Positions 13,513-21,137 of a DNA stretch of 21,271 nt are shown piece by piece. Under the pieces are notes generated by a model, which saw only the letters and a list, made by a program, of their open reading frames with translations, was not told the origin of the DNA and searched no databases. Position numbers and translations under genes: made by a program. The stretch covers positions 1-21,271 of the forward strand of contig CANRCY010000008.1 in assembly GCA_947629225.1 (NCBI GenBank), given 5' to 3'. Source of the stretch: an uncultured Clostridia bacterium (GTDB lineage Bacteria > Bacillota > Clostridia > Christensenellales > Borkfalkiaceae). Numbering within the stretch: the first letter of the stretch is position 1; every line of letters begins with the position of its first letter.

Positions 13513-15825
13513 TTAACGCGCCGCTTCCTCCCGCAAGCGCAGAGCCGCGGCGTAGATCTTCGAGCGGGAGAGCTCTGTTTTTTTGCCGCGGACGACGCCC
13601 AGCCGCCCCTCCGAACATTCGATGAGCCCGAGCTCGGAAAAGACTGCCATGGCGAAAATGAGCTGTTTTTCGTCCCCCTGCCGCAGGAGCCGCGCCGTTT
13701 CGGCATACGTCTGCCCGACGGCAATCCCCTCGGCGGCGCGCAGACGCACAAACGCCCCGATCATCGCCTCGCGCGAGAGATCGACCCCGCAGAGCATGCG
13801 GTCTGCCCCGCTCTCCGTACCCGCATACAGGCGGGCTTTGCCCGTTCTCTGCGGCACGGCGGGGGGCTGTTCGAGAAAGACGATATTTCGATAGGCGGAG
13901 AGGTCGCACTCGGGGTCGGGAGAGAGGAGCACGACGTTGCGCATGCTGTTCGACGACAGGCGGAAGAGGTCGTGCGGAATGGCGGAAAGGGAGGGAAACA
14001 ACTTTGCCGCCTGCCCGTCCTGCGAGACGACGCACAAGCCGTATGCGCTCGCCCCGTCGAGCTCGGAGATGAGACGGTCGAGGTCGGCGGCAGACACCGT
14101 TTCGGCAGGTTTTTGCTCCCCGCCGAGAGAGCGCACGAAGTTTTCGAACCCGTTCTCGCAACCGTCCTCGCTTTCGGGATCGTAGATGACCGAACGGATA
14201 AAGCCCTTGATACTCTCCCTGCCGTGAAAACTCGAGACGTTGCATTCGAAAACGGCTTGCTTGCGCACCCCGCTCCGCAAAAGTTTGAGGTCGGCGTATC
14301 CGCCGAAGTACATGAAGTCCATCCCGTCCTGCGAAAGAGAGAGGTGGGGAGAGAGCGGCTTGATGGGAGCGGCGTTCGTCTGCCCGAGGGTGGTGAAGAA
14401 GAGCGGGCGGCGGTTGCCGACCCCGTACGGTTCGAGCAGTTCGAGCTCCTCGGCGAGCCGCCGCGGGAAACTCCCCTCGATCTCCCCGCACACCCCGACG
14501 GTGGGCACGAAATCTTCGCGGGAGTAGTGTTCCTTCAGATATGCGTCGAGCGCGAGCCTGAGCGCGCCGAGATTTTCTTCCTTGATGTTGACGCCCGCCG
14601 CCTGCGCGTGCCCGCCGAATTCTTCGATGAGACCCGACGCGCTTTTGAGCGCCTCGAAAATGTTGACGTTTTCGATGCTGCGCGCGCTCCCGCGGAGCAT
14701 TTCCCCTCTGCGGACGAACAAGATCACGGGGCGGACAAATTCCTCCGCCAGCCGCGCCGCCACGATGCCGATCAGCCCCGCATGCCAATTTTCGCCCACC
14801 AACATGACGATATTATCATATGCGCCCTGCGCCATGATCGCCGAATGCGCCTTGTCGTAGAGCTCGTCGCACAGCCTTTGACGCTCGGAGTTGTATGCCT
14901 GCAACTGTTCGGCAAGTTCGAAGATCTCCTCTTCGTCCTCGGTGGTGAAAAGTTTGAGCGCCGAACGCGCGTCCCCCATTCTGCCCGCGGCATTGACGCG
15001 GGGAGCGAGGGTGAAGGCGAGCGTCTGCGCCGTGAGCGTCCCCCCCTTGCCGAGAAGCGCCGCAAAGGCGGGACGGAGCTGTTTCCGCATGAGGGCGAGA
15101 CCTTCGTACACGATGTCGCGGTTTTCCCCCGTGAGGGGCACGCTGTCCGCAACGGTGGAGAGGGCGCAGAAGTCGAGGAGGGCGTTTGCCTTCTCCCCGA
15201 TGAGAGCCGTCGCCAGCTTGAAGGCGACGCCCGCGCCGCAGAGGTTATCGTAGGGATACTCGTCTTTGAACTTGGGGTTGACGCAGATACAGTCGGGAAG
15301 GCGTTCGGGCAGTTCGTGGTGGTCGGTGACGATGACGAACGCGCCGAGCTCCTTGATATATTCGATCTCTTTATAATTGGAAATCCCGCAGTCGACGGTG
15401 ACGATGAGGTCGGGAAGAAATTCGTCGAAAATACGGTCGATCGCAGCAACGTTCAAGCCGTACCCTTCCTCGCGTTCGGGGATATAGAGATAGGGCTCGA
15501 TCCCGTAGGCGGAGAGGGCGCGCAACATGATCGCGCATGCGCCGATGCCGTCCGCGTCGTAGTCGCCGTACACGGCGACCCGCCAGCCTTCTTCGCGGGC
15601 GCGGGACAACAGCTCCGCCGCCTCCCGCATGCCGCGCATGAGAAAGGGGGAGAGAAAATTCTCCCCCGAAGGATGCAGGAAGCGCCTCATCCGCTCTTCA
15701 TCCGTCTGACCGCGCGAATAGAGGATCCCCGCCGTCGTTTCGGTGATGTCGAGCGCGCGCGCAAGTTCCCGCACGCGGTTGAGTTCTTCAAGCGAAAATT
15801 CGTATTCGCGGACGATTTTTTTCAT
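13513..15825 (-). CDS. recJ: Single-stranded-DNA-specific exonuclease RecJ
   Basis: RecJ is a 5'-3' single-strand exonuclease for recombination and repair. The 770-residue protein has the DHH phosphoesterase motifs: DYDADG (88-93), VTVDCGISN (Asp145), VIVTDHHELPE (DHH 168-170), and the DHHA1 motif GGHAQAAGVNI. An OB-fold segment follows (FEGNVSSFHGRES-like region, here FECNVSSFHGRES), then a C-terminal domain of about 200 residues as in Firmicutes RecJ. The ATG at 15823-15825 fits the family start (MKKIVREYEF); an in-frame ATG at 15846 sits at the foot of the secF terminator and is less likely. The recJ-rel pairing is common in Clostridia. No clear promoter lies in the 59-base gap from secF, so partial read-through of the terminator or an internal promoter may supply transcription. 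Confidence 0.95.
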   Translation of the reverse strand: MKKIVREYEFSLEELNRVRELARALDITETTAGILYSRGQTDEERMRRFLHPSGENFLSPFLMRGMREAAELLSRAREEGWRVAVYGDYDADGIGACAIMLRALSAYGIEPYLYIPEREEGYGLNVAAIDRIFDEFLPDLIVTVDCGISNYKEIEYIKELGAFVIVTDHHELPERLPDCICVNPKFKDEYPYDNLCGAGVAFKLATALIGEKANALLDFCALSTVADSVPLTGENRDIVYEGLALMRKQLRPAFAALLGKGGTLTAQTLAFTLAPRVNAAGRMGDARSALKLFTTEDEEEIFELAEQLQAYNSERQRLCDELYDKAHSAIMAQGAYDNIVMLVGENWHAGLIGIVAARLAEEFVRPVILFVRRGEMLRGSARSIENVNIFEALKSASGLIEEFGGHAQAAGVNIKEENLGALRLALDAYLKEHYSREDFVPTVGVCGEIEGSFPRRLAEELELLEPYGVGNRRPLFFTTLGQTNAAPIKPLSPHLSLSQDGMDFMYFGGYADLKLLRSGVRKQAVFECNVSSFHGRESIKGFIRSVIYDPESEDGCENGFENFVRSLGGEQKPAETVSAADLDRLISELDGASAYGLCVVSQDGQAAKLFPSLSAIPHDLFRLSSNSMRNVVLLSPDPECDLSAYRNIVFLEQPPAVPQRTGKARLYAGTESGADRMLCGVDLSREAMIGAFVRLRAAEGIAVGQTYAETARLLRQGDEKQLIFAMAVFSELGLIECSEGRLGVVRGKKTELSRSKIYAAALRLREEAAR

Positions 15826-15844
15826 ACTGCAACCCGTAAAAACC

Positions 15845-15870
15845 AAAAAACGGCGGAGCCCGCCGTTTTT
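15845..15870 (-). terminator. Rho-independent terminator after secF
   Basis: AACGGCGG (15849-15856) pairs with CCGCCGTT (15860-15867) around a 3-base loop. On the minus strand a run of six T follows (15850-15845). It lies 15-40 bases past the secF stop and just before recJ. Confidence 0.85.
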
Positions 15871-15884
15871 CCTTTGGTCGATGT

Positions 15885-16895
15885 TTAAGCCTGCGTTTCC
15901 GCCGGCGTTTCTTGCGCTTTCTTCTTCCCGACGTATCTCTTGCGGGAGGATTTGAGCTTGTCGAATTTGCTCTTCAACGGGACGAACACCGCGGGAGCGA
16001 GAAGGAACGACGAATAAACGCTCACCGCAAGCGGCAGAAGAAGAGGCAACACAAACAGACGGACCCCGCCCGACGCCAGAGCGCCGAGCACGACGATCGC
16101 GACCGCGATTGGAATGAGGACGGCGCAGACGAGCTTCCGCGAAGCCAGAACGGACGTTGCGACAGCCTCTCCCGCGGAGAGGGACTCATAGGCGGGATCT
16201 TTGAAGTTCTCGCGCATTCTCGCGCACTGCAAGAGCCACAAGACGACGGAGAAGATCATGGCGACACCCGCAAAGAGCATGGGCGCATAGGCGTATACGG
16301 GAATGCGCGTGATGGCGAAGATCGAAAGGGTGAGAAGGGTATCGTTGACGCAGCCGACGAGCCCCGCAATGGCGTTCCCCCACCCGAAACGGAACCCGAC
16401 GTAGACGAGCGAGACAATGCCCGCGACGGCAAGCGCGACCGCAGCCCGCCAGCTCGCCTCGTACAAGCGCTCCGAACGCAGGGTGTGCGCAGTGACGTGG
16501 ATGTCCGCATTCGAGACGCCGAGCGCCGTGACGCTTGCCTCCACCGCATCGCGCAAGGAGGAGAGGGTTTCGTCGGAAACGTCGCTCCCGAAGGTGTAGG
16601 TGAGGCGCTTATAGCCGTTCTCCGAAACATAGGTCATTTCGAGCTCGTCCGAGACCTGTTTGTCCGAATAGGAGACGCCCTTCTGCGCGATCGCGTCTTC
16701 GCAAGCCTTTTCGAGATCGGCTTCGCGGTCCTCGATCGAGACGACTGCGTCGTAAGAAACTTCGATCGTCTTCTTTTCGGGACGGACATAATTGAATCCG
16801 AACACGGCATACATTACGATACCGGCTATGATGAGCAACGCGGAAACCGCAATCCAGACGGGAAGCAGTTTGCCGGGAAGAAAACGCTTATTCAT
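15885..16895 (-). CDS. secF: Protein translocase subunit SecF, divergent
   Basis: SecF works with SecD at the SecYEG channel, using the proton gradient to pull exported proteins outward. The 336-residue protein has a first transmembrane helix (about 11-33), an extracytoplasmic P1-type domain (about 35-145) and five more helices. Family marks are GCVNDTLLTLSIFAI (Asp185, matching the D-T/V motif of helix 4), MRENFKD (matching the RIREN loop) and the YSSFLLAPAVFVPL end. The GIDFTGG-type motif normally after the first helix is replaced by GFNYVRPEKKTIEV, with no GG pair. A Lys/Arg-rich tail ends the protein. The ATG (16893-16895) overlaps secD by 8 bases and has a consensus AGGAGG site, so it is coupled to secD. 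Confidence 0.88.
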   Translation of the reverse strand: MNKRFLPGKLLPVWIAVSALLIIAGIVMYAVFGFNYVRPEKKTIEVSYDAVVSIEDREADLEKACEDAIAQKGVSYSDKQVSDELEMTYVSENGYKRLTYTFGSDVSDETLSSLRDAVEASVTALGVSNADIHVTAHTLRSERLYEASWRAAVALAVAGIVSLVYVGFRFGWGNAIAGLVGCVNDTLLTLSIFAITRIPVYAYAPMLFAGVAMIFSVVLWLLQCARMRENFKDPAYESLSAGEAVATSVLASRKLVCAVLIPIAVAIVVLGALASGGVRLFVLPLLLPLAVSVYSSFLLAPAVFVPLKSKFDKLKSSRKRYVGKKKAQETPAETQA

Positions 16896-18420
16896 CGTCT
16901 TCTACCTCCTCTCTCTTAAAATGACAGAATTTCCCGGGGTTGCCCGAAAGTCCCATTGTGACATACCACAGGAAGCGGTTCAAGCCGAGCGAGCCGAGCC
17001 CGGAGAGCGCGACCCCGAAGGTGAGCGCAAGACCGAACACGCTGAATTCGCCGAGGGCGATCAGATATACGAGAAGCGCGATCGCCAACAGAACGATGTG
17101 CAGATCGAAGACATGCCAGAACGACTTTTTGTAACCCGTTTTGACCGAGGAGACGATCGTCTTGCCGAGGGCGAATTCCTTGCGGGCGTATTCGTATGCG
17201 ACCGCGTCGGAGACGCCGAGGAGCAGCGACGAGAGCACGAACGCGAGGATCGTGCCGAGCCCCACGGGGATCGGGATCGCCCAGAAGATGAGCACCATCA
17301 CGACCGTAAAGAGGAGATAGGTGAGGATATGGGCAAAGCCGAGCGCATGATAACGGACAAGGAAGAACACGGACATCGCAACGAAGAGCAAACCGATGAC
17401 GATGTACACGAGGGAGAGCGCGCTCAGTTCGAAAGAGCCGATCTTTAAGCCCGCAAAGCCCGCCTGTAAACGGACGACCTCGCCGCAGGACATCCCGAAT
17501 TCGACGCCCGTAAGGTCGAGCGCGGTGTCGATCGTATTGGCGACGATCGCGGCGGAGTCGGACGTGTAGGTGCCGCTGATATACAGATCATCGTGGATCT
17601 GCTCGGAGATGGAGAGCCCGATGACCTGTTCGCCGCCGACCTGAATGAAGAGGTAACCGCTGCTGCCCGCGGCGTCTGCGGTCGCGCTCGACAAGAGTTC
17701 GAGCCCGAGATCGGTAAAGTCGACCTCGACATAGGCAGTTCCCAGATTGTTCCGCACGGAAGCGCCCTTGATATAGTCGCTCGCGGGCTTTTGTTTGCTC
17801 CCCGTCTCGGGAATGATCTGGTTCGCGGCGGAAGCGTCCTGGCTCGTGCCGTAGAGAACGGTGGGTTCTCCCATATAGGAGAAGTAGAGGAATGCCGCGA
17901 TCGAAGCGTCGAGCGAGGCGGGAAGGCTGACGGAGACCGTGTACCCGTCCTTCACCTCGATGGAAATGCCCTCGCAGTGAAGGCTCTCGAAGCGCTTTTT
18001 CAGGCATTTGAGCTGTGCGGCAAACGCCTCTTTGAACTCTTCGGAGGGCGCTTCGCCGCCGTCGCAGACCGTCTCTTTATCGAGATAGACGGCACCGTCC
18101 GCATAGGCGACGTACTCTTTGCCGTCTTCCGTTTCCCCGTTGTCGCGGTATTCTTTTGCGGAAATGACGCCTTCGGGATACATCACGACGGAATAGCCGC
18201 CGCCGAAGTAGCTCGCCTCGTCGCCGAACTGATATGCACCGAAATCAGAGCTCTTCTCCGTCCAATTGATGATGGGGTTAAAGAATTTGAAAGGAGCGTT
18301 TCCGCTTTCTCCCTCATTCTCCACCCACCCGACGGGGAAGGGCACAAAACACACAAAACATAAAACGGCGATGATCAACGAGATCAGGGTGAGAACGATC
18401 GCCGATTTTATCTTACCCAT
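16888..18420 (-). CDS. secD: Protein translocase subunit SecD, divergent
   Basis: The 510-residue protein is the partner of SecF. It has an N-terminal helix (about 6-30), a large extracytoplasmic domain (about 31-330) and a C-terminal block of five helices (about 333-490). Family marks are the P1 region ending GGEQVIGLSISEQIHDDLYISG, EYARKEFALGKTIVSSVKTGYKKSF (matching the loop after helix 4 in SecD) and Asp439 in VFDLHIV. The usual GLDLxGG motif is replaced by DEASYFGGGYSVVM, and VDANV in helix 4 by VSDAVA. Identification rests on the pairing with secF, topology and these partial motifs. The ATG at 18418-18420 has an AGGAGG site, and a strong promoter lies upstream. Confidence 0.88.
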   Translation of the reverse strand: MGKIKSAIVLTLISLIIAVLCFVCFVPFPVGWVENEGESGNAPFKFFNPIINWTEKSSDFGAYQFGDEASYFGGGYSVVMYPEGVISAKEYRDNGETEDGKEYVAYADGAVYLDKETVCDGGEAPSEEFKEAFAAQLKCLKKRFESLHCEGISIEVKDGYTVSVSLPASLDASIAAFLYFSYMGEPTVLYGTSQDASAANQIIPETGSKQKPASDYIKGASVRNNLGTAYVEVDFTDLGLELLSSATADAAGSSGYLFIQVGGEQVIGLSISEQIHDDLYISGTYTSDSAAIVANTIDTALDLTGVEFGMSCGEVVRLQAGFAGLKIGSFELSALSLVYIVIGLLFVAMSVFFLVRYHALGFAHILTYLLFTVVMVLIFWAIPIPVGLGTILAFVLSSLLLGVSDAVAYEYARKEFALGKTIVSSVKTGYKKSFWHVFDLHIVLLAIALLVYLIALGEFSVFGLALTFGVALSGLGSLGLNRFLWYVTMGLSGNPGKFCHFKREEVEDDE

Positions 18421-18482
18421 TGTTGCCTCCTGTCCGAAAAAAATCTTCCGTGAAATCGCGTTCGGAAAATTTATCTTTTTTC

Positions 18483-18511
18483 ATTATATATAATTTGCGA
18501 TTTTCCGTCAA
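18483..18511 (-). promoter_or_regulatory. Sigma-A promoter of secDF
   Basis: On the minus strand TTGACG (18506-18511), a 17-base spacer, then TATAAT (18483-18488). Predicted start of transcription is near 18476, about 56 bases before secD. It lies in the 121-base gap after scfB, so secDF can be expressed independently of the SCIFF genes. Confidence 0.87.
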
Positions 18512-18541
18512 GCCGAAATGAGCCGCATTTTAGATTTTTTG

Positions 18542-19837
18542 TTAATTTTCTCGGGATTTGCGCGCGGCGAGAATGTGCATCGCGCACTCGATACGCTTTT
18601 TCATCATCGCGCAGGTCATTTCGTAGGGGACGTCGACGTCGCCGCAGTAATGGTAGTTGTTGGCGCTGCACCCGCCCGAGCAGATGAATTTCGCGAAACA
18701 ATCACCGCATTTTTTGCGCGTGAACAGACAGCTCGAAGCGAATTTTTCGCGGATTTCCCCGTTGAGCTTCCCCTCGAACACGTTGCCCATGAGCCACTTT
18801 TTATCCCCCGCGAACTGGTGGCAGGGGTAGATGTCGCCGCTAGGCACGACCGAGAAATATTCGTTGCCCGCGCCGCATGCCGAGACCCGCTTGGAAAGGC
18901 AGGGTCCGCCTTCGAGGTCGATGTTGAAATGGAAGAAGTTGAACCCCTCTCCCCTCTCCTCGCGGGCGAGGTATTCGTCGCAGAGACGCTCGTATTCCTT
19001 TTCGATCTCGGCAAGGTGTTCCTCCTTGATCTGCAAGTCGGGAATGTCGGTGACGACGGGTTCCATCGAAATGGAATCGAAGCCCTGATCGGCGAGGAAG
19101 AGCACGTCCTTGGAAAAATCGAGGTTCTTTGCCGTGAACGTGCCGCGCACATAGTAATGCTTGTCCCCGCGCGAACGCACGAACTTTTTGATCTTTTCGA
19201 TGACCGCGGCATAGCTCCCCTTGCCCGAGACCGTCTTCCGCACCGCGTCGTGCACTTCGGGTCTGCCGTCGAGGGAGAGGACGACGTTTTCCATCTCTTC
19301 GTTGAAGAACTTGATCGTCTCGTCGTCGAGCAAGAGCCCGTTGGTCGTTGTGGTAAAGAGGAAACGCTTGCCGCGCTTTGCCGCCTCTTCCTTGGCGTAA
19401 TACACGGTCTGCTTGACGACGCCGAGATTCATGAGCGGCTCGCCGCCGAAAAAGTCGACTTCGAGCACCTTTCTCGACCCGCTCTCGCGAAGGAGAAAGT
19501 CGATCGCCGCCTTCGCCGTTTCGAAGGGCATGGTCTCGCGCACGGAGTGGTATGCCCCTTCGTCCGCAAAGCAGTAGCGGCAGCGCAAGTTGCAGTCGTG
19601 CGAGACGTGCAGGCACAGCGCCTTTACTTCGCGGCTCTTTAAGGGATATGCCTTGGTCTCCTCTTTGTTGAGGAGCCCCTCCCGTTCGAGATCGGCAATT
19701 TGGGCAAGCTCTTCGTCCGTCATTTCGACGGGCTCGCCCTTTAAGTGGCGCGCCGTTTTTTCGTCGCATTCGTGCAGAGAGCCGCTCCCCGTATCGTAGA
19801 GATAGAATTTATCGTGATATGTAAAGATATGCAACAT
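18542..19837 (-). CDS. scfB: SCIFF peptide maturase, radical SAM/SPASM thioether-forming enzyme
   Basis: The 431-residue enzyme forms Cys-to-residue thioether cross-links in the SCIFF peptide. The N-terminal ~75 residues (MLHIFTYHDKFYLYDTGSGS...) are the part expected to recognise the peptide. The radical SAM motif CNLRCRYC has Cys82, Cys86 and Cys89, followed by DFFGGEPLMN and TTTTNGLLL. The C-terminal SPASM region is Cys-rich (ACGAGNEYF, DIYPCHQF, CLFTRKKCGDC, CSGGCSANN and TCAMMKKRIEC), supplying ligands for two further iron-sulfur clusters. The ATG at 19835-19837 matches the known family start; a longer open frame upstream overlaps scfA and is not used. Location next to scfA and before secDF is the standard Clostridia arrangement. 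The physiological role of the product is unknown. Confidence 0.95.
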   Translation of the reverse strand: MLHIFTYHDKFYLYDTGSGSLHECDEKTARHLKGEPVEMTDEELAQIADLEREGLLNKEETKAYPLKSREVKALCLHVSHDCNLRCRYCFADEGAYHSVRETMPFETAKAAIDFLLRESGSRKVLEVDFFGGEPLMNLGVVKQTVYYAKEEAAKRGKRFLFTTTTNGLLLDDETIKFFNEEMENVVLSLDGRPEVHDAVRKTVSGKGSYAAVIEKIKKFVRSRGDKHYYVRGTFTAKNLDFSKDVLFLADQGFDSISMEPVVTDIPDLQIKEEHLAEIEKEYERLCDEYLAREERGEGFNFFHFNIDLEGGPCLSKRVSACGAGNEYFSVVPSGDIYPCHQFAGDKKWLMGNVFEGKLNGEIREKFASSCLFTRKKCGDCFAKFICSGGCSANNYHYCGDVDVPYEMTCAMMKKRIECAMHILAARKSREN

Positions 19838-19862
19838 AAAAATTTCGTCTTTAACGGAATTG

Positions 19863-19888
19863 GGGGAGCAACGTTGCCGCTGCTCCCC
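19863..19888 (-). promoter_or_regulatory. Hairpin between SCIFF precursor and maturase genes
   Basis: GGGGAGCA (19863-19870) pairs with TGCTCCCC (19881-19888), 8 perfect pairs, with a partly paired 10-base centre. No T-run follows on the transcribed strand, so it is more likely an RNA-processing or 3'-stabilising structure, or a partial attenuator, than a full terminator. It would favour more precursor than maturase. Confidence 0.6.
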
Positions 19889-19905
19889 GAAAACCCGATC
19901 GCGAT

Positions 19906-20058
19906 TTACTTCTTCTCGATCTTTTGTTCTCTTGTGACGCGCTCGCAGGACTGGTTGCCTACCGTGCAACTCGTTTTGCATGCCGATTGGCAGGTGCTTC
20001 TGCACTCGCCGCAACCTGTGACCTTCTTTTCCGCGGGTCTTGCAATCGTTTTGATCAT
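19906..20058 (-). CDS. scfA: SCIFF ribosomally made peptide precursor (six cysteines)
   Basis: The 50-residue peptide has the family signature of six cysteines (Cys16, 19, 23, 27, 31, 38) in the core GCGECRSTCQSACKTSC followed by TVGNQSC. ScfB converts such peptides to thioether-bridged products. The ATG at 20056-20058 (MIKTIARP) fits the family, has a GGGAG site, and lies downstream of a strong promoter; an upstream ATG at 20112 is within the -35 box and is rejected. After the last cysteine comes a 12-residue, strongly charged tail (ERVTREQKIEKK), longer than the few residues usually seen. It precedes scfB by 68 bases containing a hairpin. Confidence 0.95.
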   Translation of the reverse strand: MIKTIARPAEKKVTGCGECRSTCQSACKTSCTVGNQSCERVTREQKIEKK

Positions 20059-20083
20059 AACCGTCTCCCGATGTTTTTTTCTT

Positions 20084-20112
20084 ATTATACAACGGCGCGC
20101 GGAAAATAGCAA
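20084..20112 (-). promoter_or_regulatory. Sigma-A promoter of scfA
   Basis: On the minus strand TTGCTA (20107-20112), a 17-base spacer, then TATAAT (20084-20089). Predicted start of transcription is near 20077, about 19 bases before the scfA start codon. The box begins 11 bases past the stop of the upstream membrane-protein gene. Confidence 0.85.
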
Positions 20113-20122
20113 CTGTTTTTTC

Positions 20123-20494
20123 CTACTCTTTCCTTATTTTTATGCCGAGAAGGGCTCCGAGCCCCCCGAAAAGGGCGCAGAGCGCAAGATCGGCGAGGAA
20201 AAGTACGGAAAAGCGGAATCCGCCGATACAGCCGAAGACGAGCGTGGTGAGGAGCAGGGACAAAACGCCCGCAATGATCCCCTTCCAGAGCGCGCCGCCG
20301 CGGCGGATGAAGAGAAGAGAGAACGCGAAAATCCCCACTGCGAGAATGACGCGGTCGATGATGGCGATCGTCATGTCGGACGGGGCATAGGCGCGGACGA
20401 AAACTGCGAACAGGGCGGCGGCAAACAGGCTGAATACCGTGGAGAGAAGCGCCGCCAGACCGCATTCCCGCACCCCTTTTTTGAACGCTTCCAT
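20123..20494 (-). CDS. TIGR04086-type small membrane protein
   Basis: The 123-residue protein has four predicted transmembrane helices (about residues 12-34, 43-63, 69-90 and 97-118) and a basic C-terminus (GIKIRKE). Length, topology and position between yajC and the SCIFF gene match the TIGR04086 family of Clostridia, whose function is unknown. The ATG at 20492-20494 has a GAGG ribosome binding site. No promoter with two good boxes was found in the repeat-rich DNA upstream. The persistent link with SCIFF and Sec genes suggests a membrane or export-related role, but that is inference. Confidence 0.75.
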   Translation of the reverse strand: MEAFKKGVRECGLAALLSTVFSLFAAALFAVFVRAYAPSDMTIAIIDRVILAVGIFAFSLLFIRRGGALWKGIIAGVLSLLLTTLVFGCIGGFRFSVLFLADLALCALFGGLGALLGIKIRKE

Positions 20495-20580
20495 AAAAAC
20501 CTCTCATGCCTTTTTTCTCCAAAATATGCGGAAAAACGCCCGTTCATGACTTGATTCGGGAAAATGAGGGGGAGATTTTT

Positions 20581-20624
20581 TCGGAATGACAAAGTGGAAT
20601 TTGCGCGCAAATGCGTCATTCCGA
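20581..20624. repeat. Cruciform-like inverted repeat
   Basis: TCGGAATGAC (20581-20590) and GTCATTCCGA (20615-20624) are perfectly complementary. Between them is a 14-base perfect palindrome, ATTTGCGCGCAAAT (20599-20612). It belongs to the GTCAT-containing repeats that scatter through the window. The following ~150 bases (to about 20780) show no gene. Confidence 0.7.
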
Positions 20625-20779
20625 GGCGCAAAGGGAAGAACGAAGTCCGAATGGCGGCTCTCCGAGGGAATCTTGGTACGTCCAAGTTCGTTTTGACCGA
20701 ACCCGAACGCAACAAGATGCCTTCGCGGATTGGCTTTTGCGGACTGCGTATTCACGTTTCGGCTCAGCATGACGCGCGC

Positions 20780-20945
20780 GGGGCAGGGGGATGCGATTGG
20801 GGATACCCCCACCTGTCTCACTTCGTGAGCCACCCGCCCCCACTTATGGGGGCAGGTCTCACCCCCTTAATCCCCCTCCGAAGGAGGGGGCGAGGAATGA
20901 GGAGGAGATTTCTCCACTTCGCCTTCGGCTTCGGTCGAAATGACA
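20780..20945. repeat. Cluster of dispersed repeats upstream of the TIGR04086 gene
   Basis: This part of the 528-base gap (20495-21022) contains the palindrome CCCCCACTTATGGGGG (20837-20852). It also has a 31-base element at 20860-20890 identical to the one inside hemZ. At 20905-20945 is one arm of the GTCAT-TCG element (GAGATTTCTCCACTTC ... TCGAAATGACA). No credible gene was seen in the gap. Confidence 0.75.
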
Positions 20946-20967
20946 AAGTGGGAATGGGGGCGGGAGT

Positions 20968-20995
20968 AAAAAAACAGCCCTGAGGGAGGGCTGTT
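20968..20995 (-). terminator. Rho-independent terminator after the yajC-like gene
   Basis: On the minus strand AACAGCCCT pairs with AGGGCTGTT (plus-strand 20987-20995 and 20973-20981) around a 5-base loop, followed by a T-run (20974-20968). It ends transcription coming from the yajC-like tail, about 28 bases past its stop, and isolates it from the downstream TIGR04086/SCIFF genes. Confidence 0.9.
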
Positions 20996-21022
20996 TGATT
21001 TGCGTATGATTTAAGTTGACTG

Positions 21023-21137
21023 TTATTCGCTCTTTCCGTCGTCGGCGTCGGAAGAGGCGGGCTGTTCGGGAACCTCGGTCGGCTGTTCGGGCTCCTTCTT
21101 GCCCTTCTTTTCGGCAACTTTGCGAACATCCGCCCCG
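21023..21137 (-). CDS. yajC: Probable YajC, C-terminal tail only
   Basis: About 37 codons are readable, ending at the TAA of 21023-21025. The peptide ADVRKVAEKKGKKEPEQP and the acidic end DADDGKSE look like the charged cytoplasmic tail of YajC, the small accessory subunit of SecDF. The call rests mainly on position: yajC usually precedes the TIGR04086-scfA-scfB-secD-secF genes in Clostridia. The upstream part, including the membrane helix, is missing because the sequence changes abruptly near 21137. A terminator follows the stop. Confidence 0.5.

Noticed and set aside
13481..14788. N-terminal extension of Rel by about 436 residues
   Set aside because: It would overlap recJ out of frame, is Arg/Gly/Ala-rich noise, and Rel has a proper start with a ribosome binding site at 13480.
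13483..15888. 801-codon plus-strand open frame opposite recJ
   Set aside because: Antisense shadow of an intact RecJ; length reflects the GC-rich codon bias rather than a gene.
20059..20112. Longer SCIFF precursor starting at 20112
   Set aside because: Its start codon lies in the -35 box of the promoter, and the MIKTIARP start has a ribosome binding site and fits the family.
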